From contig NZ_JNWV01000004.1 in NCBI RefSeq assembly GCF_000716535.1, positions 1 to 64,000 on the forward strand: 64,000 nt of DNA. Reading direction: 5' to 3'. A program made the position numbers and the translations under genes. Numbering within the stretch: the first letter of the stretch is position 1; each line of letters begins with the position of its first letter. The notes beneath the pieces were generated by a model, which was not told the origin of the DNA, did no database searches, and saw only the letters and a program-made list of their open reading frames with translations. Positions 7,423 to 16,473 of the stretch are shown here, piece after piece. Source of the DNA: Streptomyces flaveolus (GTDB lineage: Bacteria; Actinomycetota; Actinomycetes; Streptomycetales; Streptomycetaceae).

Positions 7423-9567
7423 GTGTCCGACACCGCCACTGACCCTCGCTCATCCGGCTCCGGACCGGAAGCCGTGGACTCCGTCCTGGATCAGTGCGCA
7501 CGGGAGACGGGTGCCTACGCCGGCGCGGTCTACGTCCTGTCCGCCGACGGGCAGGTACTCCAGCTCGCGGTGCTGAGCGGGATCTCCCGGCGGATCGCCT
7601 CGCCCTGGGCACGCGTCCCGTTGCCGGCCGCGAGCCCGGTGAGCGACGCCGTGCGGCGGGGGGACCTGGTGTGGATCGGCAGCCAGGAGGAGCTGGCGCG
7701 CCGCTATCCGCAGCTCGCGCTCGTCCTGCCGCATCCGTTCGCCCTGGTCGCCGCGCCGATCGTCACCGGCGCACGGACGTGGGGCGGTCTGGTGCTGCAC
7801 TGGTCCAGCGCGCACCCTCCCACGCTGAGCGCACAGGAGCGTGAGGTGATCGGCGACGCCTGCCGTCGCCTGGGCCGGATCCTGCGGCAGGCCGCCGACA
7901 GCGGCCGCGCGGTGGCCGGGCCCGAGCCGCGGATCCTGTCCCCGCCCCGGAACCGCGCCGCCGGACCGGCCGAAGCGCAGGCCGCGGCCGACTTCGCCGA
8001 GCGCCTGCCCAGCGGCTGTTGCGCGCTCGACCCGGACGGCCGGATCACCTTCCTCACCACCGCCGCGGCGGAGCTGCTCGGCGCCGGCATCCCCGACCTG
8101 CTGGGCGCCCGGCCCTGGGAGGCGCTGGCGTGGCTGGACAACCCGGTGGCCGAGGACCGCTACCGGGCCGCCGTGCTGAGCCGCCGGCCGACGTCCTTCA
8201 CCGCCCGGCGGCCCCCCGACCAGTGGCTGTCGTTCCACCTGTACCCGGACGCGTCCGGCATCAGCGTGCGCGTCGTCCCGACGTCCTCGGCCGACGCCGT
8301 GCACCCTCCGCATCTGCTGCACCCCGCACCCGCGGCGGAACCCGGCCGGGCCACGGCCCTCTACCACCTGATGCACCTGGCCGCCACGCTCACCGAAGCG
8401 GTCGGCGTCCAGGACGTCGTCGAAAGGGTCGCCGACCAGATCCTGCCCGCCTTCGGCGCCCAGGCCCTCGCTCTGATGGCCGCGGAGGAGGGCAGACTGC
8501 GGATCATCGGCTACCACGGCTACTCCGCCCAGCTCATGGACCGCTTCGACGCGGCTCCCCTCACCTCCGACACCCCGGCGGTGCACGTCCTGACGACAGG
8601 GATCCCGAGCTTCTTCGGCACCTTCGACGACCTCAAACGGGCCTATCCCCCCGCCGTCCTCCAGGACGACATGGCCGCCTGGGCGTTCCTGCCGCTGATC
8701 ACCTCCGGACGCCCCGTCGGCTCGCTGGTGCTCGCTTACGACCGCCCGCGCGCCTTTCCCGCCGAGGAGCGCTCTGTTCTCACCTCGACCGCCGGGCTGA
8801 TCGCCCAGGCACTGGACCGCGCCCGCCTCTACGACGCCACACAGCAGCTCGCCCACGACCTCCAGGCCGGCCTGCTGCCCCGCACCCTGCCCCGCATCCC
8901 CGGCCTCGACGTGGCCGCCCGCTACCTTCTCGCCAGTTACGGCATGGACGTCGGTGGGGACTTCTACGACCTCATCCGCCTCGGCGAGGCATCCGCCGCC
9001 GCGGCCATCGGAGACGTCCAAGGGCACAACGTCCAGGCCGCCACCCTCATGGGACAGGTCCGCACCGCCGTGCACGCCACCGCCGGCGCACCCCCCGGCG
9101 AGGTCCTCGCCCGCACCAACCGCCTGCTCACCGACCTAGACGCCGGCCTGTTCACGAGCTGTCTCTACGCCGACCTCGACCTCGCCCACCACGGCGCCTG
9201 CCTGGCCACCGCCGGACATCCCCCGCCGATCCTGCGCCATCCGGACGGCCACGCCGAGATCCTCCGGCTGCCTCCCGGACTCCTGCTCGGCATCGACCCC
9301 GCGGCCGACTACCCGACGACGAACGTCCCGCTGCCTCCCGGTGCCGTGCTCGCCCTGTACACCGACGGGCTCGTCGAGGCCCCCGGCACCGACATCGAGG
9401 ACGCGATCACGGCTCTCGCCGACCAACTCGCCCACGCGCGCAATCAGTCCATGGACACCCTCGCCGACACCCTCATCACCCGCGCCCAGCGCACCACGGC
9501 CCGCACCGACGACGTCGCCCTGCTCCTGATCAGCCCGCACCGCTCGCGTGCACCGGGTTCACCGTGA
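7423..9567 (+). CDS. GAF-PAS-GAF SpoIIE-type serine phosphatase
   Basis: The 714-residue soluble protein combines sensory domains with a PP2C phosphatase of the SpoIIE/RsbU type, which usually acts on phosphorylated anti-sigma-factor antagonists. The order is a GAF domain (about residues 15-155), a PAS domain (about 190-285), a second GAF domain (about 320-480) and the phosphatase (about 500-705). Metal-binding motifs are visible: D513 in VGGDFYD, IGDVQGH, LYTDGLVEA and D696-D697 in RTDDVALLL. The start GTG has GGAGGG 7 nt upstream. No anti-sigma or antagonist gene is adjacent, so its partner is elsewhere. Streptomyces genomes carry many such proteins. Confidence 0.9.
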   Translation: MSDTATDPRSSGSGPEAVDSVLDQCARETGAYAGAVYVLSADGQVLQLAVLSGISRRIASPWARVPLPAASPVSDAVRRGDLVWIGSQEELARRYPQLALVLPHPFALVAAPIVTGARTWGGLVLHWSSAHPPTLSAQEREVIGDACRRLGRILRQAADSGRAVAGPEPRILSPPRNRAAGPAEAQAAADFAERLPSGCCALDPDGRITFLTTAAAELLGAGIPDLLGARPWEALAWLDNPVAEDRYRAAVLSRRPTSFTARRPPDQWLSFHLYPDASGISVRVVPTSSADAVHPPHLLHPAPAAEPGRATALYHLMHLAATLTEAVGVQDVVERVADQILPAFGAQALALMAAEEGRLRIIGYHGYSAQLMDRFDAAPLTSDTPAVHVLTTGIPSFFGTFDDLKRAYPPAVLQDDMAAWAFLPLITSGRPVGSLVLAYDRPRAFPAEERSVLTSTAGLIAQALDRARLYDATQQLAHDLQAGLLPRTLPRIPGLDVAARYLLASYGMDVGGDFYDLIRLGEASAAAAIGDVQGHNVQAATLMGQVRTAVHATAGAPPGEVLARTNRLLTDLDAGLFTSCLYADLDLAHHGACLATAGHPPPILRHPDGHAEILRLPPGLLLGIDPAADYPTTNVPLPPGAVLALYTDGLVEAPGTDIEDAITALADQLAHARNQSMDTLADTLITRAQRTTARTDDVALLLISPHRSRAPGSP

Positions 9568-9574
9568 CACCGCG

Positions 9575-9595
9575 GACGGCCAGAAAGTGGCCGTC
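9575..9595. terminator. Hairpin between convergent genes
   Basis: Perfect 8-bp arms GACGGCCA and TGGCCGTC enclose a 5-nt loop, between the stop codons of the phosphatase gene and the convergent unknown gene. It probably acts in both directions. Confidence 0.5.
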
Positions 9596-9608
9596 GGCCT
9601 TCCGGGGT

Positions 9609-9950
9609 TCAGCCGAGCCAGGCGAGTGGGTCTTCCTCGTCCTCCCCGGATGCCCGGAACGTCGTAAAAGCGACAGGGAGTCCCAGCTCTGCGAGACCTG
9701 CGAGCACGTCTGGCGAGAAGGAGAGTTCCGTCCCTGACTCGGCAACGCCTGCCACCTCGACCCTCACCGATTTTCCCGCCTCCTTCAGCGCGTCGAGCGC
9801 CGACGTGCGGGAGCCCAGGAATCCGATGAGTTCCGCGGCCTGTTCGTCGGCGCTTCGGCCTTCACTGGAATCCACTTTTCGACCTGATACGACCAGGGAT
9901 GTGCTCAAGTCACCCCAGGGCTTCGATTCCGCCGCAGGTTGCATTTCCAT
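9609..9950 (-). CDS. Small protein of unknown function, coupled to a DUF4279 gene
   Basis: The product of about 113 residues has no domain I can name. It contains DEQAAELIGFLGSRTSALDALKEAGKSVRVEV, an alternation of helix and strand that suggests a folded alpha/beta protein, and an acidic C-terminus (GEDEEDPLAWLG). The ATG at 9950 has GAGGTG 6 nt upstream, overlapping the stop codon of the preceding DUF4279 gene. That is a sign of translational coupling. An alternative GTG start at 9959 would add three residues. The internal phrase VVSGRKVDSS faintly echoes the strand pattern of DUF4279 (LVIKGRDLRP in its neighbour), so the two may be diverged relatives. Confidence 0.65.
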   Translation of the reverse strand: MEMQPAAESKPWGDLSTSLVVSGRKVDSSEGRSADEQAAELIGFLGSRTSALDALKEAGKSVRVEVAGVAESGTELSFSPDVLAGLAELGLPVAFTTFRASGEDEEDPLAWLG

Positions 9951-9960
9951 GATTGCCACC

Positions 9961-10374
9961 TCAGCGTTCGTTCATGCTGGCCACAACCCTGAGCGGGAAT
10001 CCCAGGAGGGCGATTCGCTGGATCTCTTCCGATCGGAGAGCAAGAGTGGAGCCGTGTCCGGAGAACCCGAACAGGCTGACGGTCACCTCGTACCCCCGCT
10101 CGGCCAGTCCCCTGAGCTCGGTCCGCTTCCGTTCCGCGACAGAAAGGACACGGTCCAACTGTGCGTGGAAGTCCCGGCTGGTGCGCTCGTCGCAGCTGAT
10201 CCTCCACTGTCCGTCGATCTCGCCCGGGCGGTCCCATTCAGCAAGGCCCGGATGTCGCACCCCAGTGGGCTCGACGGCAAGGAAGGAAGTGATCTCTTCG
10301 GGGCGCAGATCCCTTCCCTTGATGACGAGCGACACCTCCGTCAACACCCAGGAACGCTTCCCCGCCACATCCAT
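9961..10374 (-). CDS. DUF4279 domain-containing protein
   Basis: The 137-residue cytoplasmic protein matches the DUF4279 pattern: a first strand with SLVIKGRDLRPEEITSFLAVEPT, a central W-D-R-P segment, and a C-terminal strand-helix with VTVSLFGFSG and EEIQRIALLGFPLRV. The biochemical role of this family is not established; some members sit beside polymorphic toxin genes and may be immunity-like, but no toxin gene is visible here. The ATG at 10374 was chosen because GGGGAG lies 6 nt upstream; an earlier in-frame ATG at 10395 lacks one. It is the first gene of a two-gene unit with the gene at 9609-9950. Confidence 0.75.
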   Translation of the reverse strand: MDVAGKRSWVLTEVSLVIKGRDLRPEEITSFLAVEPTGVRHPGLAEWDRPGEIDGQWRISCDERTSRDFHAQLDRVLSVAERKRTELRGLAERGYEVTVSLFGFSGHGSTLALRSEEIQRIALLGFPLRVVASMNER

Positions 10375-10400
10375 ACATGGCTCCCCACGGCCCATGACGA

Positions 10401-10424
10401 GGGCGGGGTCCGAAAACCCCGCCC
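10401..10424 (-). terminator. GC-rich hairpin terminator
   Basis: Arms GGGCGGGG and CCCCGCCC form an 8-bp perfect stem around an 8-nt loop, 20 bp after the stop codon of the minus-strand gene that ends at 10445. There is no long T tract, as is common in Streptomyces. Confidence 0.5.
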
Positions 10425-10444
10425 ACTGTCAGAGAAATCCCGGC

Positions 10445-10876
10445 TCAGGGCCAGACGAGGCAATAAGGCTGATGCCCCGCCTCATGCAACCGGTGGCTGA
10501 AGTCCTGCCATTCGTGGAGCAACTGGTACACGTTGAACGCGTCCCGCGGGCCACCCCGGTCGGGGACCGTCGACCAGATGAAGGCTGCCGCGCCGACCGC
10601 TTCCTCGCCGATGCCGCGGAGGGGGTCGACGACCGTCATGGGGAGTTTGACGACCGCGTAGTCGGGGTGCAGGACGACCAGTTCCAGGGGTGGCACCTTG
10701 TGCAGGGGGACGCCCTCGATGCCGGTGAGCACCATCGCGGCCATCGTCTCCGGCTTGATCTTGGTGAACATGCCGTTCATGCCCAGCTCGTCGCCGCCGA
10801 GTTCCTCGGGACGCATCGAGATGGGGACGCGGGCCGCGGTCGCGCCGTCCGGCGCGCCGAAGTATTTGTACGTCAC
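10445..10876 (-). CDS. Conserved actinobacterial protein of unknown function
   Basis: The 143-residue core begins TYKYFGAPDG and is compact and well conserved in style, with PISMRPEELGGDELG, ETMAAMVLTGIEGVP, LELVVLHPDYAVVKLPMTVVDPLRG and a C-terminus HRLHEAGHQPYCLVWP. I do not recognise a domain of known function. Start choice is uncertain. The same frame stays open to an ATG at 11122 with good codon usage back to about 11040, while a second frame from 11130 encodes a plausible N-terminus (see findings). I give the shortest start consistent with the conserved part. The gene is single and divergent from hemL. Confidence 0.65.
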   Translation of the reverse strand: MTYKYFGAPDGATAARVPISMRPEELGGDELGMNGMFTKIKPETMAAMVLTGIEGVPLHKVPPLELVVLHPDYAVVKLPMTVVDPLRGIGEEAVGAAAFIWSTVPDRGGPRDAFNVYQLLHEWQDFSHRLHEAGHQPYCLVWP

Positions 10877-11512
10877 CCCCACCCGACCACCATTCCTGCT
10901 CCCCGCCCGGAGGCGGTCGGCCCGCTGGTCGAGCCGGCGGTCGAGATCCCGGTCGATCTGCCGGTCGTACCGCTCGGGCTCACTCGGTACACCCTGTGTC
11001 TGCCGTGCGTCGGTCTGACGTGTCTCGGTCGTTTCCTCCGCGTCGCGCCGGTGCCTTCCCCGCCGGGCACGTCGAGGACCCAGGTCATCAGTCCCCTCGC
11101 CCAGTCCGCCACCGCGATGCATATCTCCACCCGACTGCTTTTCTAGGACGCGTGGCCCCCGCCGCGCAACCCGATCATCGTGTCAGTGACCTCCCCCACG
11201 GCCGCCCGCCGAAACGTGCGGTGGAACAACAGTCCACGCGGGGGGATTCCCGGCCCTGATCATCCGGCCCCTGATGAGTACGTGCGTATGGGCTTTGTGT
11301 ATCAGGTCTCAGTCTCGCAGATGAGCGATGGCACCGCTGTGATCTTGGCGCCCGCCGCGTCCGATCTTGGAACCCGCCGCGTCCGATCCTGCGCCCGCCG
11401 CGTCCGATCGCGGCGTCGAGCGCGGTCCGGCCGGGGCTCGGCGCGCCCTTCGGCCTACCCTGAGGAGGTCACCCCGCAACCGGAGTCCGAGAAGCCGGAG
11501 TAGTCGCACGTC
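10877..11512. other. Region upstream of hemL, possible coding extension plus repeats
   Basis: From 10877 to about 11130 the minus strand may encode an N-terminal extension of the preceding gene, with a possible frameshift near 11045. From 11131 to 11512 I see no credible gene. This part holds three tandem copies of a 16-bp word (11351-11409) and, at 11488-11494, a GGAG that serves hemL. Confidence 0.4.
11351..11409. repeat. Three tandem copies of a 16-bp word upstream of hemL
   Basis: CCCGCCGCGTCCGATC occurs exactly at 11351, 11373 and 11394, with offsets of 22 and 21 bp, so all copies face the same side of the helix. They lie about 100-160 bp before the hemL start. Confidence 0.75.
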
Positions 11513-12841
11513 ATGAGTGCCATGAGCGAAACGCCCTATCCCTACGACGCGCCCGTCTCACAGGCGCTCTTCGACCGCGCCTCCGTCGTCACCCCGGGCG
11601 GGGTCAACTCCCCGGTGCGGGCCTTCCGCGCCGTCGGCGGCACGCCCCGGTTCATGGTGTCGGGCACGGGGGCCTACCTGACCGACGCCGACGGACGCGA
11701 GTACGTCGACCTCGTGTGCTCCTGGGGGCCGATGATCCTCGGGCACGCGCACCCCGAGGTCATCGCCGCCGTCCAGGAGGCCGTGGCCCGGGGTACGTCC
11801 TTCGGCACGCCCGGCGAGGGCGAGGTCGCGCTCGCCGAGGAGATCGTCGCCCGGGTCGAGCCCGTCGAGCAGGTGCGGCTCGTCAGCAGCGGGACCGAGG
11901 CGACCATGTCCGCCATCCGGCTCGCCCGCGGGTTCACCCAGCGGTCCAAGGTGATCAAGTTCGCCGGCTGCTACCACGGGCACGTCGACTCGCTGCTCGC
12001 CGCGGCCGGCAGTGGCGTCGCCACCTTCGCGCTGCCCGACACCCCCGGAGTCACCGGTGCCCAGGCAGGCGACACGATCGTGCTGCCGTACAACGACCTG
12101 GAGGCCGTGCAGGAGGCCTTCCACCGGCACCCCGGGGAGATCGCCTGTGTGATCACCGAGGCGTCGCCGGGCAACATGGGCGTCGTGCCGCCGGACCCGG
12201 GCTTCAACCAGGCCCTGAAGGACTCCTGCCGGCGCAATGGCGCCCTGTTCATCTCCGACGAGGTGATGACCGGCTTCCGCACCAGCCGCGCCGGGTGGTA
12301 CGGCGTCGAGGGCGTCGCACCCGACCTGATGACCTTCGGCAAGGTCATGGGCGGCGGGTTCCCGGCCGCCGCGTTCGGCGGGCGCGCCGACGTGATGGCC
12401 CACCTCGCCCCCGCCGGGCCCGTGTACCAGGCCGGCACCCTCTCCGGCAACCCCGTCGCCACCGCCGCCGGTCTCGCCCAGCTCCGGCTGCTCGACGACG
12501 CCGCCTACGACAAGGTCGACGCCGTCTCCGAGCAGATCCGGACGCTCGTCAGCGAGGCGCTGTCGAAGGAGGGCGTCGCGCACCGCGTGCAGAACGCCTC
12601 CAACATGTTCTCCGTGTTCTTCACGGACCGGCAGGTGCGCGACTACGAGGACGCCAAGCGGCAGCAGTCGTACCGTTTCACCGCGTTCTTCCACTCGATG
12701 CTGGCGAACGGCGTCTACCTGCCGCCGTCGTCCTTCGAGTCCTGGTTCGTGTCCACGGCCCATGACGAGCGGGCCATTCAGAAGATCGCCGACGCCCTTC
12801 CGGCGGCGGCCCGGGCGGCTGCGGAGGCCACGGCAGAATGA
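11513..12841 (+). CDS. hemL: Glutamate-1-semialdehyde 2,1-aminomutase
   Basis: This 442-residue PLP enzyme moves the amino group of glutamate-1-semialdehyde to give 5-aminolevulinate in the C5 haem pathway, in the cytoplasm. Family hallmarks are [12 protein letters not shown] near the N-terminus, the substrate and cofactor segment [28 protein letters not shown], and the Schiff-base lysine K277 in [17 protein letters not shown]. Length is normal for the family. The ATG at 11513 has GGAG upstream; a second ATG three codons later is possible. The gene overlaps the following phosphatase by 4 bp and leads a series of haem and cytochrome c assembly genes. Confidence 0.96.
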   Translation: MSAMSETPYPYDAPVSQALFDRASVVTPGGVNSPVRAFRAVGGTPRFMVSGTGAYLTDADGREYVDLVCSWGPMILGHAHPEVIAAVQEAVARGTSFGTPGEGEVALAEEIVARVEPVEQVRLVSSGTEATMSAIRLARGFTQRSKVIKFAGCYHGHVDSLLAAAGSGVATFALPDTPGVTGAQAGDTIVLPYNDLEAVQEAFHRHPGEIACVITEASPGNMGVVPPDPGFNQALKDSCRRNGALFISDEVMTGFRTSRAGWYGVEGVAPDLMTFGKVMGGGFPAAAFGGRADVMAHLAPAGPVYQAGTLSGNPVATAAGLAQLRLLDDAAYDKVDAVSEQIRTLVSEALSKEGVAHRVQNASNMFSVFFTDRQVRDYEDAKRQQSYRFTAFFHSMLANGVYLPPSSFESWFVSTAHDERAIQKIADALPAAARAAAEATAE

Positions 12842-13536
12842 GCGACAGCAGCAAGGACGTCACCGTCGTCCACCTCATGCGGCACGGCGAGGTCGAGAAC
12901 CCGGACGGGATCCTGTACGGGCGGCTGCCCGGCTACCACCTGTCCGAGCTGGGCCGGCGGATGGCCGAGCGGGTCGCCGAGCACCTGGCCCCGCGCGACG
13001 TCACCTATGTCTGCGCCTCCCCGCTGGAGCGGGCGCAGGAGACCGCCACGCCGATCGCCAAGGCGCAGGGGCTGGATCTCGACACCGACGAGCGGCTGAT
13101 CGAGGCCGAGAACATCTTCCAGGGCAAGACGTTCGGCGTCGGCGACGGCGCGCTGCGCAATCCGGACAACTGGAAGCACCTCGTCAACCCGTTCCGGCCG
13201 TCCTGGGGCGAGCCGTACGTGGACCAGGTCGTCCGGATGATGGGCGCGCTGAACGCGGCCAAGGACCGGGCGCGCGGGCACGAGGCGGTGCTGGTCAGCC
13301 ATCAGCTGCCGATCTGGATCGTGCGCTCGTACGTCGAGCGGCGGCGGCTGTGGCACGACCCGCGCAAGCGGCAGTGCACCCTCGCCTCCCTGACGACTTT
13401 CACATACCTGGGTGACAAGATCGTGTCCGTGGGCTACAGCGAGCCCGCCATCGATCTGGTCCCGGTCCATCTGCGCGCCGGTGCCAAGCCCCAGAAGGGG
13501 AAGGGCACCGCCCAGGGGAAGGCCTTCGGCGCCTGA
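12838..13536 (+). CDS. Histidine phosphatase (phosphoglycerate mutase-like)
   Basis: The 232-residue protein has the branch-1 histidine phosphatase signature [12 protein letters not shown] with catalytic H16 flanked by R15 and G17. A second conserved R follows in [10 protein letters not shown], and the acid-base partner H appears in [10 protein letters not shown]. It is probably a broad or specific phosphomonoesterase rather than a glycolytic mutase, since the loop sequences differ. The C-terminal 20 residues are Lys and Gly rich and probably disordered. Its ATG overlaps the hemL stop (ATGA), so the two are translationally coupled; a link to haem or to downstream redox assembly is only positional. 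Confidence 0.88.
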   Translation: MSDSSKDVTVVHLMRHGEVENPDGILYGRLPGYHLSELGRRMAERVAEHLAPRDVTYVCASPLERAQETATPIAKAQGLDLDTDERLIEAENIFQGKTFGVGDGALRNPDNWKHLVNPFRPSWGEPYVDQVVRMMGALNAAKDRARGHEAVLVSHQLPIWIVRSYVERRRLWHDPRKRQCTLASLTTFTYLGDKIVSVGYSEPAIDLVPVHLRAGAKPQKGKGTAQGKAFGA

Positions 13537-13687
13537 CCGGTATCAGTCGTCACTGACGGTCCGTTTGATATCGCTTAGCGCACTTTTACGATCTCTGTTA
13601 CGAAAAACATAAGAATCTTCGGAACCGCCCCGATCGTCCTGCGCTCTGACTGGGTGACCAGCAGGCAGCGACGAATCGGGGTTTTCC

Positions 13688-14983
13688 ATGCCCACCTTCT
13701 CCCGGACCTTCTCCCGGCGGGGAATGCTCGGCCTCGGCGCGGGCGCGGCGGCCGCCGCCTCGCTGGCCGGCTGCGGGACCCTCACGTCCTCGGACGGCGG
13801 CGGCCACCCGAGCGGTTCCGGCCGGGGCAGGCCCGGGCGGGCGGGCGGCGGGAGCACCGCGCACCCGGCGCGGCCCATCGGTGACGGCTCCACCTCCTTC
13901 ACCGGCAAGCAGCCGCACCAGCCGGCCAAGCCCGAGCCGCTGGAGCCGGGACAGACCCCGCCGCAGTTCGTGATCTTCTCCTGGGACGGCGCGGGCGAGG
14001 TCGGCAACGGCCTCTTCCCGCGCTTCCTGGACCTGGCCAAGGAGCACGGCGCGTCCATGACCTTCTTCCTCTCGGGGCTGTACCTGCTGCCCGAGTCGAA
14101 GAAGCGGCTGTACGAGCCGCCGAACAACCCGCGCGGCGCCTCCGACATCGGCTACCTCGCCGACGACCACGTCAAGGCAACGCTGACGAACGTGCGCCGG
14201 GCCTGGCTGGAGGGGCACGAGATCGGCACCCACTTCAACGGCCACTTCTGCGCCGGCACCGGCACGGTCGGCAACTGGACCCCGCAGCAGTGGGAGAGCG
14301 AGATCCGGCAGGCGAAGGCGTTCGTGAAGGAGTGGCGGACCAACACCGGCTGGACCGACCTGCCCGCGCTGCCGTTCGACTACGACAAGGAGCTGGTCGG
14401 CGGTCGTACGCCCTGTCTGCTCGGTCAGAACAACCTGCTGCCCACCGCCCGGAAGCTGGGCTGGCGCTACGACGCCTCCTCGCCGGGCGGCCGTCAGGTG
14501 TGGCCGGAGAAGAAGCTGGGGATCTGGGACCTGCCGTTGCAGCAGATACCTTTCCCCGGACGTTCCTTCGAGGTCCTGTCCATGGACTACAACATGCTCG
14601 CCAACCAGTCCCTGAACTCCACCAAGGCGCCCGCCTACAACTACCCCGCCTGGCGCAAGCAGTCCGCGCAGGCGTACATCCAGGGATTCCAGCGGGCATA
14701 CGAGACAAACCGGGCACCGTTCTTCGTCGGCAACCACTTCGAGCAGTGGAACGGCGGCATCTACATGGACTCCGTCGAGGAGGCCTTCAAGCACATCGCG
14801 CGCGAGAAGGAGAAGGGGGCCGACGTACGGCTGGTCTCCTTCCGGCAGTTCGTGGACTGGATGGACGTACAGAAGCCCGAGGTGCTCGCCAAGCTGCGGA
14901 CGCTCGAGGTCGGGCAGCGGCCGGCGGGCGGCTGGAAGGAGTTCCTGCGGGGCGGCAAGTCTGCCTCGTCCGGCGCGGCCTGA
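13688..14983 (+). CDS. Tat-exported lipoprotein with polysaccharide deacetylase-like fold
   Basis: The 431-residue precursor begins with a twin-arginine signal (FSRRGMLGLGAG) and a lipobox LAGC with C29 as the lipidated residue. A Pro/Gly-rich linker (about 30-90) is followed by a domain starting FVIFSWDGAGE, resembling the first motif of NodB-type deacetylases. GHEIGTHFNGHFC supplies the His motif. The zinc-binding H-x3-H is not perfectly kept (THFNGH), so catalysis is unproven. The rest contains LPFDYDKELVGGRTPCLLG and NHFEQWNGGIYMD. An AT-rich 150-bp region before the gene probably holds its promoter. It sits between the phosphatase and the cytochrome c assembly operon. Confidence 0.8.
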   Translation: MPTFSRTFSRRGMLGLGAGAAAAASLAGCGTLTSSDGGGHPSGSGRGRPGRAGGGSTAHPARPIGDGSTSFTGKQPHQPAKPEPLEPGQTPPQFVIFSWDGAGEVGNGLFPRFLDLAKEHGASMTFFLSGLYLLPESKKRLYEPPNNPRGASDIGYLADDHVKATLTNVRRAWLEGHEIGTHFNGHFCAGTGTVGNWTPQQWESEIRQAKAFVKEWRTNTGWTDLPALPFDYDKELVGGRTPCLLGQNNLLPTARKLGWRYDASSPGGRQVWPEKKLGIWDLPLQQIPFPGRSFEVLSMDYNMLANQSLNSTKAPAYNYPAWRKQSAQAYIQGFQRAYETNRAPFFVGNHFEQWNGGIYMDSVEEAFKHIAREKEKGADVRLVSFRQFVDWMDVQKPEVLAKLRTLEVGQRPAGGWKEFLRGGKSASSGAA

Positions 14984-15104
14984 GTCGGTGCCCGATCGGG
15001 GTCAGGTGCCCGAAATGTCCTGTGTAAATACGCCCTGAAATGCGGTTTTCCGCCCGGCAGGGGGGCGCGCGAGATCCCCGGAACAGGCATGCGAAACTTT
15101 TCAC

Positions 15105-15695
15105 ATGAGTACCCGTAGCCGCGCCGTCCTGCTCAGCGCCGTGGCCGCCGTCGCGGCCCTGACCCTGTCCGCGTGCGGTAAGGGCGGCACCTCCGGAGGC
15201 GGTGGCGACACCCACTTCGTCACCGGCAACAACGGCATCGACACCGTCCCCGCCGGCAAGCGCGTCACGGCCCCGGACCTGTCGGGCAGGACCATCGACG
15301 GCAAGACCCTGGACGTCGCCGACTACAAGGGCAAGGTCGTCGTCATCAACGTCTGGGGCTCGTGGTGCGGACCGTGCCGCGAGGAGGCGCAGTACTTCGC
15401 CAAGGTCTCCAAGGAGTACCAGGACAAGGGCGTCCAGTTCGTCGGCATCAACACCCGGGACACCAGCACCACCCCGGCCGTGAACTTCGAGAAGGAGCAC
15501 GGCGTCGAGTACCCGAGCCTGTACGACCCCACGGGCAAGCTGATGCTGCGCTTCAAGAAGGGCACCCTCAACCCACAGCTCATCCCCTCCACGCTCGTCA
15601 TCGACCGGCACGGCAAGGTCGCCGCGCGAGCCCTGGAGGCGCTCGACGACACGGGCCTGCTGAAGATGCTCAAGCCGGTCCTCGCGGAGAAGTGA
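15105..15695 (+). CDS. resA: ResA/TlpA-like thiol-disulfide oxidoreductase lipoprotein
   Basis: This 196-residue extracytoplasmic thioredoxin-like lipoprotein should reduce apocytochrome c cysteines before haem attachment. The signal peptide ends in the lipobox LSAC with C24. The thioredoxin domain (about 55-190) has the active site WCGPC (C88 and C91) in NVWGSWCGPCREEA and the cis-proline region LIPSTLVIDRHGKV. It is the first gene of the four-gene ResA-CcdA-ResB-CcsB system II operon; the next gene starts 1 bp after its stop. No good Shine-Dalgarno sequence precedes the ATG, so the start may be weakly translated or leaderless. Confidence 0.93.
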   Translation: MSTRSRAVLLSAVAAVAALTLSACGKGGTSGGGGDTHFVTGNNGIDTVPAGKRVTAPDLSGRTIDGKTLDVADYKGKVVVINVWGSWCGPCREEAQYFAKVSKEYQDKGVQFVGINTRDTSTTPAVNFEKEHGVEYPSLYDPTGKLMLRFKKGTLNPQLIPSTLVIDRHGKVAARALEALDDTGLLKMLKPVLAEK

Positions 15696-15696
15696 C

Positions 15697-16470
15697 GTGA
15701 GCGCACTGCTGACGCTGGCCGCGGAGACGGGCCGGAACGAGACGGTCCTGCACGGCGCCCTGCTGGTCGCCCTGCCGGTCGCCCTGCTCGCCGGGCTCGT
15801 CTCCTTCTTCTCGCCCTGTGTGCTGCCGCTGGTCCCCGGTTACCTCTCGTATGTGACGGGCGTCGCGGGCACCGACCTGGCCGAGGCCAGACGGGGGCGG
15901 ATGGTGGCCGGCGCCTCCCTGTTCGTGCTGGGCTTCAGCGCCGTGTTCGTCTCCGGCGGTGCGCTCTTCGGCTACTTCGGCTCCAACCTGATCGACTACC
16001 AGGGCACCCTGTCCAAGGTGCTCGGCGTGCTCATGATCGCCATGGGCGTCTTCTTCATGGGGCTCCTGCCCTGGTTCACCATGCGCGAGTTCCGCTTCCA
16101 CAAGCGGCCGACGGGCGGCCTGCTGGGGGCGCCCATACTCGGTGCCCTCTTCGGCGTCGGCTGGACGCCCTGCATGGGACCGACGCTCTCCTCGGTGAAC
16201 TTCCTCTCCTTCCAGGAGTCGAGCGCGGCGCGCGGCTCGCTGCTGATGGTCGTCTACTGTCTCGGCCTCGGCGTGCCGTTCGTGCTCACCGCGATCGGCT
16301 TCCGCAAGGCCCTCGGCGCCTTCGCCTGGGTCAAGCGCCACTATGTGTGGGTGACGCGCATCGGCGGCTCGATGATGATCCTGACCGGTGTGCTGCTGCT
16401 GACCGGTGCCTGGAACAGTCTGGTGCAGCAGATGCAGACCTGGTCCGGCGGCTTCAATGTGGGGATCTGA
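15697..16470 (+). CDS. ccdA: CcdA-type thiol-disulfide transporter
   Basis: The 257-residue polytopic protein passes electrons from cytoplasmic thioredoxin across the membrane to ResA. Six or more hydrophobic segments are visible. The two conserved Cys occur in SFFSPCVLPLVPGYLSY and in GWTPCMGPTLSS, the standard DsbD/CcdA pattern with Pro next to each Cys. The GTG start at 15697 is 1 bp after the resA stop, consistent with one operon. Its place between resA and resB matches Gram-positive system II cytochrome c biogenesis clusters. Confidence 0.94.
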   Translation: MSALLTLAAETGRNETVLHGALLVALPVALLAGLVSFFSPCVLPLVPGYLSYVTGVAGTDLAEARRGRMVAGASLFVLGFSAVFVSGGALFGYFGSNLIDYQGTLSKVLGVLMIAMGVFFMGLLPWFTMREFRFHKRPTGGLLGAPILGALFGVGWTPCMGPTLSSVNFLSFQESSAARGSLLMVVYCLGLGVPFVLTAIGFRKALGAFAWVKRHYVWVTRIGGSMMILTGVLLLTGAWNSLVQQMQTWSGGFNVGI

Positions 16471-16473
16471 CCG

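Noticed and set aside
11180..11503. 107-codon frame directly before hemL
   Set aside because: Its middle is built from the tandem 16-bp repeats and is Arg-rich; only the last 20 residues look protein-like. A short real gene cannot be excluded, but evidence is weak.
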